DNA of 64,000 nucleotides from Ryuthela nishihirai (Eukaryota > Arthropoda > Arachnida > Araneae > Heptathelidae). The notes beneath the pieces are model-generated. The model had not been told where the DNA came from and ran no database searches. It saw only the letters and a program-made list of their open reading frames with translations. Numbering within the stretch: the first letter of the stretch is position 1; each line of letters starts with the position of its first letter. Positions 1-10,549 of the stretch are shown one piece after another. Both the position numbers and the translations under genes were made by a program. The stretch is taken from the NCBI GenBank assembly GCA_038380435.1, contig JAWZYU010000010.1, positions 49,014,135 to 49,078,134 of the forward strand. The letters are read 5' to 3'.

Positions 1-129
1 TACTGCGACCTTGTTATTAGACATCGTTCTGGTTTACGTAAATACAGTCGTTTGTTTCCACAGCACCTATTTCTAGATAGAGACCTGTGTGACACCACTT
101 GAGTCATTGTTCAGAATCCCATGGCATTA

Positions 130-520
130 GGGGCGGGGTGGCTCAGTCGGTAGCGCGCCAGGCTCGTAATCTGCAGTTCCCAGGTTCGAGTCCCAGCTGG
201 GTCAGCGTTGAGATTTATCTCCGCAATATTCCCCGCCCTGCCCACGGTCAGTAGGGGACACCGATGGGCTTGGAAAGGCCGCCGTCCGTCGAATGGGACG
301 TTAAGACGTGGCCCCGTGTGCGGGAGAGCCATACCCTGTGCACGTTAAAGAACACTCTGGATGGCCTTGGCGGGAGGCTACCATCTGTCTCCCAACAGCT
401 GTTCCAGTGGGTTCCCTCCCCCAACCTTCTCTGAGCCTTCGGGGTCTTTGTGACCTGGCCATTTAGCCCACGGTGTGCAAAAAAGTGCCGCTCAGAGTTA
501 AAACAACCCAACCCAACTCG
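130..520 (+). mobile_element. SINE-A, full-length young copy
   Basis: This entry defines the family. The head is tRNA-like: an A box (TGGCTCAGTCGG here), a loop read as CTCGTAA with CGT at the anticodon position, and a perfect B box (GGTTCGAGTCC). A ~250-bp body follows, running from GCGTTGAGATTTATCTCCGC to GTGCCGCTCAGAG. The tail is TAAAACAACCC with one or two further AACCC units, not poly(A). The head resembles elongator tRNA-Met (loop CTCATAA) with one change, or a tRNA-Thr; that origin is inferred. The 8-bp TSD TGGCATTA lies at 122-129 and 521-528. Such elements are Pol III-transcribed and moved by a partner LINE. Open frames in the body are not genes. Confidence 0.93.
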
Positions 521-529
521 TGGCATTAC

Positions 530-1103
530 TTTTCAGTTCAGAGCTTTAGATTCATTCAGAATGATTCCTACATAATTTCTCCTCCTAAATGACCCTCTGC
601 ACCCAGCTTATTCAATGATTCAGAACGTTGCATCTATTTCGCTGACTCTGCAATTTCTCTAGCTGTTGATATATCATTATCTGCATTCCCCGTGACAGGC
701 GTCAAGCCACAGAGTTTCCTGTCCATACTGTCACGACGCCATTTACTTATAGATAATATCATTGTCTGTTTTATGAGCTGTCATTTCGCTCTCAGTAATA
801 ATGAAGCACATTATGCCATTGTAAAGATGTGTCGTGCTGTTTTGAGACCATTAGAGTACAGTGCTTATTCATTCGCAATGATGTTGAGAAAGCAATAGCA
901 TTTTCGCTGCTGGAAACTATTTTTGCAAATTGTTTTAGCATTAATACGGTCAAATTGCAAATTAATTTCTTTTTCTTCTGCAGATAAACACTTTTTAGTA
1001 ACATATTCCTATGAACAGCAGAGCGAAGTGGGAAAATACTCTTCCCCTGGGCTTTGCAATAACATTAAATTAGAAGTACAGTATAATTTTAGGAATTTGC
1101 TCT
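530..1103. other. AT-rich interval, nothing recognised
   Basis: No gene, RNA or repeat that I recognise. Short frames on both strands show no domain. Confidence 0.5.
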
Positions 1104-1846
1104 TGGTTTCACCTCTGAGCGGCGGGGCGGGGGTGGCTCAGTCGGTAGTGCGCCAGACTTGTAATCTTCAGTTCCCAGGTTCGGGTCCCAGCTAAGCCAG
1201 CGTTGAGATTTATCTCCGCAAAATTCCCCGCCCTCTCTACGGTCAGTAGGGGGCACCGATGGGCTTTGAAAGGCCTCCGTTCGTCGGATGGGACGTTAAA
1301 CTCTTCCCCGTGTGCTGGAGAGCATATTCTATGCACGTTAAAGAATAAGCTGGATGGCCTTGACGGGAGGCTACCATCTGTCTCTCCTACTGAGACAACT
1401 ATGCTCTCCAGTAAGTCCCCTCCCGCAACCTCCTCTGAGCCTTTGGGGTTTTGTGGGGCCTGGCCATTTAGCTCATTTTATGTAGAAAAGTGCCGCTCAG
1501 AGGTAAAACAACCCAACCCTCTTAGCGGGGTTACCCACAATGGGCAAAATGCCCAGGCCAAAAGGACTCAGAGACACTTGGTGGAAGGGTACTCATTGGA
1601 CAGCTGTTAGAAGACAGATGGTAGCTTTCAGTCAAGGCGATCCAGTATGGTCTTTAAAGTGCACAAGGTATAGCTCTCCACTGACTACAACTATACTTCG
1701 CATCCGACGGGCCGCGGCCTTTCCAAGCTCATCGGTGACCCCCTTTCTGTCCGAGAGCAATTTCAACGCTTGCCCAGTGAGGACTCGAACCTGGGAAGTG
1801 CAGATTACGAGCCTGGCGCGTGACTGACTGAGCCAACCCCACCCCT
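1104..1846 (-). mobile_element. Old SINE-A copy, split by a younger SINE
   Basis: A diverged minus-strand SINE-A. Its tail (near 1104-1122) and the rest (1529-1846) are separated by the insertion at 1123-1517. The right part keeps the body and the tRNA head (GACTCGAACCTGGGA, then GACTGAGCCAACC). Confidence 0.85.
1123..1517 (+). mobile_element. SINE-A nested in an older SINE-A
   Basis: Full-length, moderately diverged (GCCAGACTTGTAATC in the head). An 11-bp TSD with one mismatch, CCTCTGAGCGG at 1112-1122 and CCTCTTAGCGG at 1518-1528, is itself host SINE sequence. Insertion into a pre-existing SINE is therefore direct. Confidence 0.87.
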
Positions 1847-1849
1847 TCT

Positions 1850-2300
1850 TAGTCTTAGGTCATTAAGCAGTGTAGAATGCATTGTTCGAAGTTTCACTAA
1901 GCTCTCAGACTAGGGGATATATAACAACTGAACTTTGTGTGCAATCTCCTTAAGTAAAAGTTTATCAGGATGGTAAAGCACGACGTGACTAACTAAACTA
2001 ATTTTCCGCTCTGAGCAAGCGAAGAAAGATGTTCGCGTCCTGGGCAAGAATTATTTTTCCAGCTATCGAATAGTTAGTTTTTGCATATAATAATAACAAC
2101 TGACCATGTAATAATTTGAAATTGCACCCTAGGTTTCGTTTGTACCTAAGTCAGATGTTCCACTTGCCAATTCCTTGGTACTACCCTGAGGAAAACTGAA
2201 AATGAGTTCACAAATGTTATCCACAACATAAAATCGTTAGCAGTGAAGATCAGCAAGCCAAAGAATCGGACGACGCGCTGAAGAGCTGTTGTTGTTTGTC
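1850..2300. other. AT-rich interval, nothing recognised
   Basis: No coding or repeat structure that I recognise on either strand. Confidence 0.5.
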
Positions 2301-2304
2301 TTTC

Positions 2305-2612
2305 TTGTTGTTTTACCTCCGAGCGACACTTTTTTTTGCACCCAACGGACTAATGGCCAGGTCATAAGGACCCCACGGGCTCAGAGAACGTTGGGAGAAG
2401 GGGCACCCACTTCACTGTACAGCTGTTAAGCGACAGATGGTTGCCTTCCGTCAAAGACCATCCAGTGTGTTCTTTAACGTGCACAGGGTATGGCTCGTCT
2501 GCACATGGTACCATGACTTTACCTTCCATCCAACGGACCACGACGTCTTCTTTCTGTTGGAGGGCAGAGATGGAATTTACCAGAGATAAATCTGAGGCGC
2601 TGGAACAGGTGG
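2305..2612 (-). mobile_element. Old SINE-A, tRNA head lost
   Basis: Starts with TTGTTGTTTTACCTCCGAGCG and is recognisable through GTGCACAGGGTATGGCTC and GAGATAAATCTGAGGCGCTG. It fades where the tRNA head should begin. Heavily diverged. Confidence 0.75.
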
Positions 2613-2639
2613 GATTTGTGCTGAAGAACAAATGATCAG

Positions 2640-3100
2640 TAATGTGTCCTGTAGCAGTGTCTAATTACAAACTCGTCCAAACAAGATCAATGTGAAGTGA
2701 GAAATGTTTACGTGCAGAGGGTTATAAGCTGGAGGATAATGATTCACATGATGCAAGGTGTAAATGGGAAAGCTTTGTGCAGTATACTGCATGGATATAT
2801 TATGAGTTAACTTCCAGGAGCATCTTCCTTCGTTATGAGGATTCAATATCAGATGTAGCGAATACCGTCGAAGTTACGGGGAATGTGAAAAGAACAGAGG
2901 TATAACTACCATAGACCAAAGAGGCACATATTTGCTAGGCCCTGAATTTCAGGGAATCAAATATACCTTTATAATATATCTATCGTTATATATATACATA
3001 TCGATTTCACGATTAGATGTAACATACAGATATTTTATGATATATTCGTCTATATATATAACGTGATCATTTAATTCGTGGACAGAAGCAAAAAGTTACA
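2640..3100. other. AT-rich interval with TA-rich stretch
   Basis: TA-rich simple sequence occupies about 2975-3065. The rest shows no recognisable feature. Confidence 0.5.
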
Positions 3101-3104
3101 TTAA

Positions 3105-4300
3105 ATATCATCCTCTGAATCTTCCTGGCATTTGCTTTTTCTCAAAATGCAATCCCTTGAACTTCATACATTTCTGCCATCGTTGTACCCATGCATTAAA
3201 AGCGTCTTTGAAGTCATTTTTCAAAAACGTGCGAAGTGTTGTCGTTGTTGCTCTGAGAGCTTCGTCGTCGGGTGCGAAATGTTTCCCTTTCAAAGTTCTC
3301 TTCAGTCGCGGAAAGAGGAAAAAATCGCAGGGTGCTAAGTCCGGGAATGTGTAGGATGTGGCAAAACCTCAGCACCTATGGCAGTGATCACCGTCTGCAC
3401 CAATATTAGACGTATGGGGGGCTTGGTGTTGTCGTGATGGTGAAACCAAGTCCCATCAGAAAGTTCCCGACTTTTTTCACGAATGGCACGCCGAAGTTTG
3501 GTTCTGAGAACCTTCGAGTAGGCTTCCTTATTCATGGTTGTTCCACGAGGCACAAAGTGAGTAACGAGAACACCTTTGATGTCAGAAAACACAAGAGCCA
3601 TTTGTTTCCCAGCTGAACGAGAAACCTGAATTTTCTTGAAATCTCTGTGAATCGGGATGCTTCCATTGACTCGATGTTGTTTTGTTTCGGGATCGTAGTG
3701 AAAGATCCAAGTTCCATCGCAAGTAACAGTTCGACTCATGAAGGTTGGACCCTGGCTTTCAAAACGATTAAGCATCTCCTTGCACAGCTGTACCCTTTTT
3801 TGTTTTTGTTCTGAAGTCAAACTCTGTGGAATCCATTGAGCACTGATTCGTGATATTTTCAAATGGGTTTTCACAATCGTGCGAGCGCTTCCATATGAAA
3901 CTGACATTTTCACTGACACTTCACGAAGTGTTATTTTTCTGTCTTCATTCAGGATTGCCAGGGCTCTTTCGATTTCCTCAGGAGTTACTGAGTAGAAAGT
4001 TGGCCAGATCTTGGGTCATCGGCAACAGATTCGCGTCCTTCTTTGAATCGCTTATGGCACTTAAAAATGAGAGACCTACGAAGACAGTCATTACCATAGG
4101 CTCTGGAACAGGCTCCAACTCTCATCTCTTCTCATCTCATCTTCTTCCAACTCAACTTCATCTTCTCTTCTCATCTCATCTCTATATAGCTCTGGAACTC
4201 TCCAACTCTCATCTCTTCAACAGTCGCAGCAGCACTTAGGTCTTGCCTAACACAATACCGAATGACATACCGCTGTCCCATCTGAATTTCCGACATTCTG
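3105..4300 (-). pseudogene. Mariner-family transposase, broken
   Basis: A decayed mariner (Tc1/mariner superfamily, DD34D) transposase read on the minus strand. The N-terminus (MSEIQMGQRYVIRYCVRQ) starts near 4299. The HTH region includes CHKRFKEGRESVADDPRSGQ near 4060-4000, and the main frame covers 3919-3335. Catalytic motifs are visible: CDGTWIFHYDPETKQ with the first Asp, HHDNTKPP with the second, and PDLAPCDFF with the third in another frame. The C-terminus (GKHFAPDDEALRAT, NAWVQRWQKC) runs to about 3110. Frameshifts lie near 3985 and 3345, and a CT-rich repeat interrupts the N-terminal region. Total coding length fits the family's ~345 aa. I could not identify the terminal inverted repeats. 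It cannot make a working enzyme. Confidence 0.88.
4115..4215. repeat. CTCATCT-rich repeat inside the mariner gene
   Basis: Imperfect repeats of CTCATCTCATCT and CAACTCTCATCTCTTC separate the transposase N-terminus from its HTH segment. CTCCAACTCTCATCTCTTC occurs at both ends, so the interval looks like a local tandem expansion of coding sequence. Confidence 0.7.
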
Positions 4301-4570
4301 AACGAATGTCTATGACGAATCAGTCTTAACACAACAGCAGCAGACGCCAAATGACCTTGGCATGTGGAGCCTCCTTCGCAGCGGTCACGTACAGCGCCAT
4401 CTAGTGTTGCTTTGGAAAAAGCGCTACGTAGGTGTGCTTATGGCGTCAGTCCACGAACTATATTTTCTTGTACAATGAGGTTGATGAATTGCGTGTTCAT
4501 GAAGTGGGAGGGACCTTCTTACTAATCTCCATCCTAGCCTTTAGAGTCCTCGTTTACACCCTCGAACAAG

Positions 4571-4951
4571 GGGGCGGGGATGGCCCAGTCGGTAGCGCGC
4601 CAGGCTCGTAATCTGTAGTTCCCAGGTTCGAGTCCCAGTTGGGTCAGCGTTGAGATTTATCTCCGCAAAATTTCCTGCCCTGCCCATGGTCAGTAGGGGA
4701 CACCGATGGGCGTGGAAAGGCCGCCGTCCGTCGGATGGGACTTTAAACCGTGGCCCCGTGTGCGGGAGAGCCATACCCTGTGCACGTTGAAAAACACGCT
4801 GGATGGCCGTGACGGGAGGCTACCATCTGTCTCCCAACAGCTGTTCCAGTGGGTCCCTCCCCCAACCTTCTCTGAGCCTTCGGGGTCCATGTGACCTGGC
4901 CATTTAGCCCATGGTGTGCAAAAAAGTGCCGCTCAGAGGTAAAACAACCCA
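4571..4951 (+). mobile_element. SINE-A, full-length young copy
   Basis: Perfect 13-bp TSD ACCCTCGAACAAG at 4558-4570 and 4952-4964. A and B boxes are intact. The head has GATGGCCCAGTCGG, a small A-box variant. Confidence 0.95.
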
Positions 4952-4974
4952 ACCCTCGAACAAGAAGACTGAAT

Positions 4975-5221
4975 TTGTTGGGCTGTTCTATTTCTGAGCG
5001 ACACTTATTTTTTGTAGAAAATGGGATAATGGCCAAGTCTTAAGGACCCAAGGGCTCAGAGAAGGATGGGGACTGGGATCCACTAGACAGCTGTTAGGAG
5101 AGAGATAGAAAGCTTCCCGTCAAGGCCATCCAGCGTGTCATTTAACGTGCGCAATGTATGGATCTCCTACACACGAAGCCATGGCTTTACATCCCATCTG
5201 ACGGACGGCGACCTATCAAAA
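4975..5221 (-). mobile_element. Old SINE-A fragment
   Basis: Begins TGTTGGGCTGTTCTATTTCTG and decays through the body to CATCTGACGGACGGCG. It ends where the next SINE starts. The missing head does not reappear on the far side, so this is a truncated copy and not a clean nested host. Confidence 0.75.
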
Positions 5222-5223
5222 TC

Positions 5224-5611
5224 GGGGCGGGGGTGGCTCAGTCGGTAGCGCGCCAGGCTCGTAATCTGTAGTTCCCAGGTTCGAGTCCCAGCTGGGTCAG
5301 CGTTGAGATTTATCTCCGCAAAATTCCCCGCCCTGCCCACGGTCAGTAGGGGACACCGATGGGCTTGGAAAGGCCGCCGTCCGTCGGATGGGACGTTAAG
5401 CCGTGGCCCCGTGTTCGGGAGAGCCATACCCTGTGCACGTTAAAGAATACGCTGGATGGCCTTGACGGGAGGCTACCATCTGTCTCCCAACAGCTGTTCC
5501 AGTGGGTCCCTTACCCCAACCTTCTCTGAGCTTTCGGGGTCCATGTGACCTGGCCATTTAGCCCATGGTGTGCAAAAAAGTGCCGCTCAGAGGTAAAACA
5601 ACCCAACCCAA
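5224..5611 (+). mobile_element. SINE-A, full-length young copy
   Basis: Near-consensus. I found no convincing TSD: the left flank is CTATCAAAATC and the right flank is TTGAATAAACAG. This suggests deletion or rearrangement at one flank. Confidence 0.92.
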
Positions 5612-6239
5612 CTTGAATAAACAGTTTGGGTGGAAGCACTAGATATTTTCTGCACAGAAATATATCTCAGTCCTTGAACGCTAAGCATAGGAGTAAAATG
5701 AGTTTCAAATTAACAAAATAAACCACAGTGAGCGTAGAATGATTCCCGCAGCGTTATGAAGAATTCTCTGGGATTTAAGCTTGCACTGAATGCAGTGGTA
5801 ATTACTAATGGGCAGAAGCAATGGACTGCAGTCGTTAACCTTTGATCTTGTGTTCTCTGTCTTCGCCATTTGCTACATCACTCTTTAAGTTAAAACGCAG
5901 TTAACCGTCCTTCTGTGGTAACTCTTGATGAAGTGTATTCTCCTCGCTCGAGGTAAAAGAGATTATCCATGGCTCATTGTTAGCTCTCAAGCCTCTTGAA
6001 GAGGATGCAAGCTTTGGTTACCGATGCTCTAATTTACTACTCTGAAAGCAACACTCTTTGAAGGACAAAGAAATCAGAAATTATCGTTTTAGTTTCCAAA
6101 GAGGAACTTTTATAAGGCCTTAAAGTATTCTCAATTCGTTCTCTGCATGCTGATTTGCATAAGAAGAAATAAGGATCAGATGAAAGGAATAGGGAGAGGG
6201 GGGGCAAGGAGTCCTTATCACATCCCCTGAGAATTCTAG
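5612..6239. other. Interval with nothing recognised
   Basis: No gene, RNA or repeat recognised on either strand. Confidence 0.5.
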
Positions 6240-6251
6240 TAACAGGAACGA

Positions 6252-6636
6252 GTTGGGTTGTTTTACCTCTGAGCGGCACTTTTTTGCACACCATGGGCTA
6301 AATGGCCAGGTCACATGGACCCCGAAGGCTCAGAGAAGGTTGGGGGAGGGGACCCACTGGAACAGCTGTTGGGAAACAGATGGTAGCCTCCCGTCAAGGC
6401 CATCCAGCGTGTTCTTTAACGTGCACAGGGTATGGCTCTCCCGCACACGGGGGCCACAGCTTAACGTCCCATCCGACGGACGGCGGCCTTTCCAAGACTA
6501 TCGGTGTCCCCTACTGACCGTGGGCAGGGCGGGGAATTTTGCGGAGATAAATCTCAACGCTGACCCAGCTGGGACTCGAACCTGGGAACTACAGATTACG
6601 AGCCTGGCGCGCTACCGACTGAGCTACCCTCGCCCC
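6252..6636 (-). mobile_element. SINE-A, left parent of the tandem duplication
   Basis: 12-bp TSD TAACAGGAACGA at 6240-6251 and 6637-6648. Private variants include GGGGGCCACAGC, TTCCAAGACTATCGG and, at the head end, GAGCTACCCTCGCCCC. The head-end variant recurs in the hybrid SINE at 11568-11956. Confidence 0.95.
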
Positions 6637-6654
6637 TAACAGGAACGAAGGCGA

Positions 6655-6827
6655 AATAAAATATTAAACATCTACGTTTTACAGTATTTTCCAAAAAATT
6701 TGTTAAAGACCACTAAAATGGCATTTCGTTCATTCCGTCTCGATCTTTCCCACACCCCCTCTTTCACTCGAATCAGTCCCATCCCCACCCACCCCTCTTT
6801 ACATTTTTCTAGTTCCGGGCCTACTGG
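6655..6827 (-). mobile_element. MITE-C, a dispersed hAT-like sequence
   Basis: Part of a degenerate family also seen near 7525, 10170, 18540, 27920 and 63320. It shares TTAAAGACC(A/T)CTAAAATGG and a C-rich patch with the 27.9-kb copy. It ends with CTAGTTCCGGGCCTACTGG, the complement of a CAGGGCCGGATCTAGG-like end. The hAT assignment rests on that end and is tentative. Confidence 0.45.
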
Positions 6828-6893
6828 AAGAAATAACTTCGCATAACAGAAAATTAAAAGAGGTAGGGTACTGCAATTCTATACCTAACGAAC

Positions 6894-7278
6894 CTTTTTT
6901 TAGTGGGTAGCTCAATCGGTAGAGCGCTAGGCTCGTAATCTGCAGTTCCCAGATTCGAGTCCAGCCTTGGCCAACATTGAGATTTATGATCGAAAAGCTC
7001 CCCGCCCTGCCCACGGTCAGTAGGGGACACCGATGGGCTTAAAAGAACTGCCGCCTGTCGGATGTGATATTAAACCGTGGCCTGTGTGCGAGAGAGAGCC
7101 ATACCATGTGCTCGTTAAAGAACACGCAGGATGGCCTTGACGAGAGTCTACCATCTGTCTTTGAACAACTATTCAGTGAATCCCCTCCCCAAACCTTCTC
7201 AGAGCCTTCGGGGCCCATGTGACCTGGCCGTTTAGCCAAGTGTGCAAAAAAAAGTGCCGCTCAGAGGTAAAACAACCC
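6894..7278 (+). mobile_element. SINE-A, diverged full-length copy
   Basis: Head variant GTGGGTAGCTCAATCGGTAGAG. Short TSD AACGAAC at 6887-6893 and 7279-7285. It is duplicated exactly at 12214-12598. Confidence 0.9.
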
Positions 7279-7524
7279 AACGAACTCTGCTCCAACCAAT
7301 AATGTCCTTTGCTGGTAAAAAAAAAAGTTTTCCAACCATTTTTTTCATCTTGCAACATGCTGTTTTTTAACAGTATCATTGAAAAAGACGTTATTAGTGA
7401 ATTCGAATATCATAGTAATAATATCATAGTAAATAATTCATAATAATTATTTAATGGTACCAGTGTCATATTTGATTAATTAAAGGTATCAGTGTCATAT
7501 AGACCTGGATCTCGAAAATACGGT

Positions 7525-7775
7525 GGGAGGAAGTGTGTGTGTGGGGGGGGGAGAGTGACTTGAACAAGCCAAAAAAAAAGTAAAGGGAAGAATAAATTTT
7601 CATTGCAGTATAACATTTTCCTTTAGAGGTCTTGCAACATTTCTTGAAAAATGCGAGAAATATGCACAAGTATAATATTGTTTTTGCCTTCATTATCCTA
7701 CCTATTACCATTCTCAAAGCGCGCGTGGAGGGGGGGGGGGTGCATGGGCCCTCGTGGCTTTCCTAGATCCGCAAC
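7525..7775 (-). mobile_element. MITE-C copy
   Basis: Contains AGAGGTCTTGCAAC, GCACAAGTATAATATTG and TTTTTGCCTTCATTATCC, and ends with CCTAGATCCGCAACTGTG, the complement of a GCGGATCTAGG-like end. An internal GT/G run differs in length between the two duplication copies. Confidence 0.5.
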
Positions 7776-7879
7776 TGTGTGATACGTGATTTGAAATATG
7801 ATGAAACGTCATAATCATAATATAAATGTACGTTACAACATGCGTGTAATGTGCAAATATCAGTGTCATCATAATTATC

Positions 7880-8257
7880 CGGGGCGAGGGTGGCTCAGTC
7901 GGTAGCGCGCCAGGCTCGTAATCTGTAGTTCCTAGGTTCGAGTCCCAGCTGGGTCAGCGTTGAGATTTATCTCCGCAAAATTCCCTGCCCACGGTCAGTA
8001 GGGGACACCGATGGGCTTGGAAAGGCCGCCGTCCGTCGGATGGGACGTTAAGCCGTGGCCCCGTGTGCGGGAGAGCCATACCCTGTGCACGTTAAAGAAC
8101 ACGCTGGATGGCCTTGACGGGAGGCTACCATCTGTCTCCCAACAGCTGTTCCAGTGGACCCCAACCTTCTCTGAGCCTTCGGGGTCCATGTAACCTGGCC
8201 ATTTAGCCCATGGTGTGCAAAAAAGTGCCGCTCAGAGGTAAAACAACCCAACCCAAC
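7880..8257 (+). mobile_element. SINE-A, young copy with small internal deletions
   Basis: 11-bp TSD TCATAATTATC at 7869-7879 and 8258-8268. It lacks a few bases at CCCCGCCCTGCCC and at the GGGTCCCCTCCCCC stretch. Confidence 0.95.
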
Positions 8258-8269
8258 TCATAATTATCT

Positions 8270-8617
8270 AAAATCAGTAATGCCATATTTCTGACGATGT
8301 ACAAAGAATAGATTCATCAATTGTCTAACGCAAATAATAGCTGTAATTCGTTCGGAGCGAGGGAGCAGATTGTTTGCAACAATACATATTGATTTCACGT
8401 TTCGTATCGTGTTGTCTTATAAGTAATATCTACTTTTTACCCTTATTTCAAAACGTTAACACAATTCGATGAACTGAACTTTTAATTAAGAATACATTTT
8501 TCTCTCTTTTTCCAATCACTTCTTGCCAACTTTCACCCAAATTTGCTATCTTACGGTTATAGAATTCATTAGGTTTTGAATCAAAGAAGGCAATGGTTTG
8601 GTTTTCAAAGCCTATAA
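8270..8617. other. Interval with nothing recognised
   Basis: AT-rich. No feature recognised. Confidence 0.5.
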
Positions 8618-8630
8618 AACTTGCAACGTT

Positions 8631-9015
8631 GTTGTTGTTGTTTTACCACTGAGCGGCACTTTTTTGCACACCATGGGCTAAATGGCCAGGTCACATGGAC
8701 CCCGAAGGCTCAGAGAAGGTTGGGGGAGGGGATCCACTGGAACAGCTGTTGGGAGACAGATGGTAGCCTCCCGTCAAGGCCATCCAGCGTGTTTTTTAAC
8801 GTGCACAGGGTATGACTCTCCCGCACACGGGGCCACAGCTTAACGTCCCATCCGACGGACGGCGGCCTTTCCTAGCCCATCGGTGTCCCCTACTGACCGT
8901 GGGCAGGGCGGGGAATTTTGCGGAGATAAATCTCAACGCTGACCCAGATGGGACTCGAACCTGGGAACTACAGATTACGAACCTGGCGCGCTAACGACTG
9001 AGCCACCCCCGCCCC
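8631..9015 (-). mobile_element. SINE-A, full-length young copy
   Basis: Perfect 13-bp TSD AACTTGCAACGTT at 8618-8630 and 9016-9028. The tail reads GTTGTTGTTGTTTTACC, so the terminal repeat units vary between copies. Confidence 0.95.
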
Positions 9016-9028
9016 AACTTGCAACGTT

Positions 9029-9476
9029 TTTCTTGTTTTGGCATCATAATGATTTTGTGAATTTGAAAATAAATGGTAGTTCGTTTAATGATGCAATGCC
9101 TGGCGAATAAAGTTAATTACGTCGTGAGTTGTCCAAATGAAACAAAGTACTCCTTCGACTGATAAAAGATGGTTCATTTTGTTGTAAAGGACTCCTCAAA
9201 TATCGAATTTCTGTCAACAGACATTAGCCGTGATCGTTTCATTGGGATTCATCGTTTCAAAATGGACTATACCCTTAATTGTTGATCTGACCAAACAGTC
9301 AGCGAAATCTTTTCATTCGTATGGTGCACTCGTCCTCTTAGCTATTTCGTGGCAAAATCCTGGAGATTAAGATACTGTAGATGACGTTTAAAGGTATTGG
9401 AAAAAAAAAGTATTTCATTTCTCGCCTCAAGTATCAATTCGATCCAAAAATGGCGTTTGAAGTTGACAGGAATGTA
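9029..9476. other. Interval with nothing recognised
   Basis: AT-rich. No feature recognised. Confidence 0.5.
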
Positions 9477-9693
9477 AAGTCGCTCAAAAAAATATTCAAA
9501 CACTATGGTTGATTACAGAATTCAGAAAAAATATCTGGCAACGATTTTGTTTTAGAAATTAGTGATCTGACAACCTTTGTGTCACGTGACACGAAGTTTG
9601 CCAGATCGCTAATTTCTAAAAAAATCGCTTTCCAGATATTTTTTCTGAATTCTGTAATCAATCGTAGTGTTGAGATGCTTTTTTGAGCGACTG
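9477..9693. mobile_element. Palindromic Tc1/mariner-type MITE
   Basis: A 217-bp element whose halves are imperfect reverse complements around GTGTCACGTGACAC. Ends are AAGTCGCTCAAAAAA and TTTTTTGAGCGACTG, flanked on both sides by TA (9475-9476, 9694-9695), the Tc1/mariner target duplication. Inner pairs include CAGAATTCAGAAAAAATATC with GATATTTTTTCTGAATTCTG. It has no coding capacity and is repeated at 14801-15017. Confidence 0.82.
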
Positions 9694-9726
9694 TAGTAGT
9701 GAAGAACAAACATCTACTTATTGTCG

Positions 9727-10109
9727 TGGGAGGGGGTGGCTCAGTCGGTAGCGCGCCAGGCTCGTAAGCTGCAGTTCCCAAGTTCGAGTCCCAGCTGGGT
9801 CAGCGTTGAGATTTATCTCTGCAAAATTCCCCGCCCTGCCCACGGTCAGTAGGGGACACCGATGGGCTTGGAAAGGCCGCCGTCCGTCGGATGGGACGTT
9901 AAGCTGTGGCCCCCGTGTGCGGGAGAGCCATACCCTGTGCACGTTAAAGAACACGCTGGATGGCCTTGACGGGAGGCTACCATCTGTTTCCCAACAGCTG
10001 TTCCAGTGGGTCCCCTCCCCCAACCTTCTCTGAGCCTTCGGGTTCCATGCGACCTGGCCATTTAGCCCATGGTGTGCAAAAAAGTGCCGCTCAGAGGTAA
10101 AACAACCCA
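9727..10109 (+). mobile_element. SINE-A, full-length young copy
   Basis: 11-bp TSD ACTTATTGTCG at 9716-9726 and 10110-10120. Head variant CTCGTAAGCTGCAG. Confidence 0.94.
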
Positions 10110-10169
10110 ACTTATTGTCGAATATTTGCTGGGAATCAGGCTCGTATCTAGAAAAAAGAATTATAAGGG

Positions 10170-10445
10170 AGAGAGAGAAGGTGAAGTGACGCAATCGAAC
10201 GGTAAAAAAAATAAAGCGAGGGTAAGAGATTGGATTACCATTGCAGCATAACATTTCACCCTCCGATTTAGAGGTCTTTAAAAGTTCCTTGAAAAAAATG
10301 CGTGAAATATGCCCAAGTTTAATATTGTTTTTGCCTCTATTATTCTTTTTACCATTTTCAAAGTGGTGAATGACCCCCTTTCAAAATCACTTCTTGCCAC
10401 CCCCTCCATCAGCATCCTTTTTTCTCTTTAACACCGACTCTAGAG
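10170..10445 (-). mobile_element. MITE-C copy
   Basis: Shares GATTTAGAGGTCTTTAAAAG, ATATGCCCAAGTTTAATATT and TTTTTGCCTCTATTATTC with the other copies. Confidence 0.45.
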
Positions 10446-10450
10446 TAGGG

Positions 10451-10549
10451 GCTAGCGGAGATCAATCTCAACGCAGATTCAGTTGGGACTCGAACCTGGA
10501 AACTACAGATTACGAGCCTGGCGTTCTACCAATTGAGTCAGCCACCTCT
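10451..10549 (-). mobile_element. SINE-A head fragment
   Basis: Only the tRNA head and its junction remain (GGAGATCAATCTCAACGCAG, GGGACTCGAACCTGG, GAGTCAGCCACCTC). The head differs enough from consensus to suggest an older subfamily. Confidence 0.7.

Noticed and set aside
138..215. tRNA-like sequences with A and B boxes as genuine tRNA genes
   Set aside because: The acceptor stem does not pair, all copies continue into the same SINE body, and TSDs enclose the whole element.
4541..4774. Repeated frame with GRAGNFAEINLNADPAGTRT
   Set aside because: It reads across the SINE tRNA head and body. The B box and tRNA-like structure explain the sequence.
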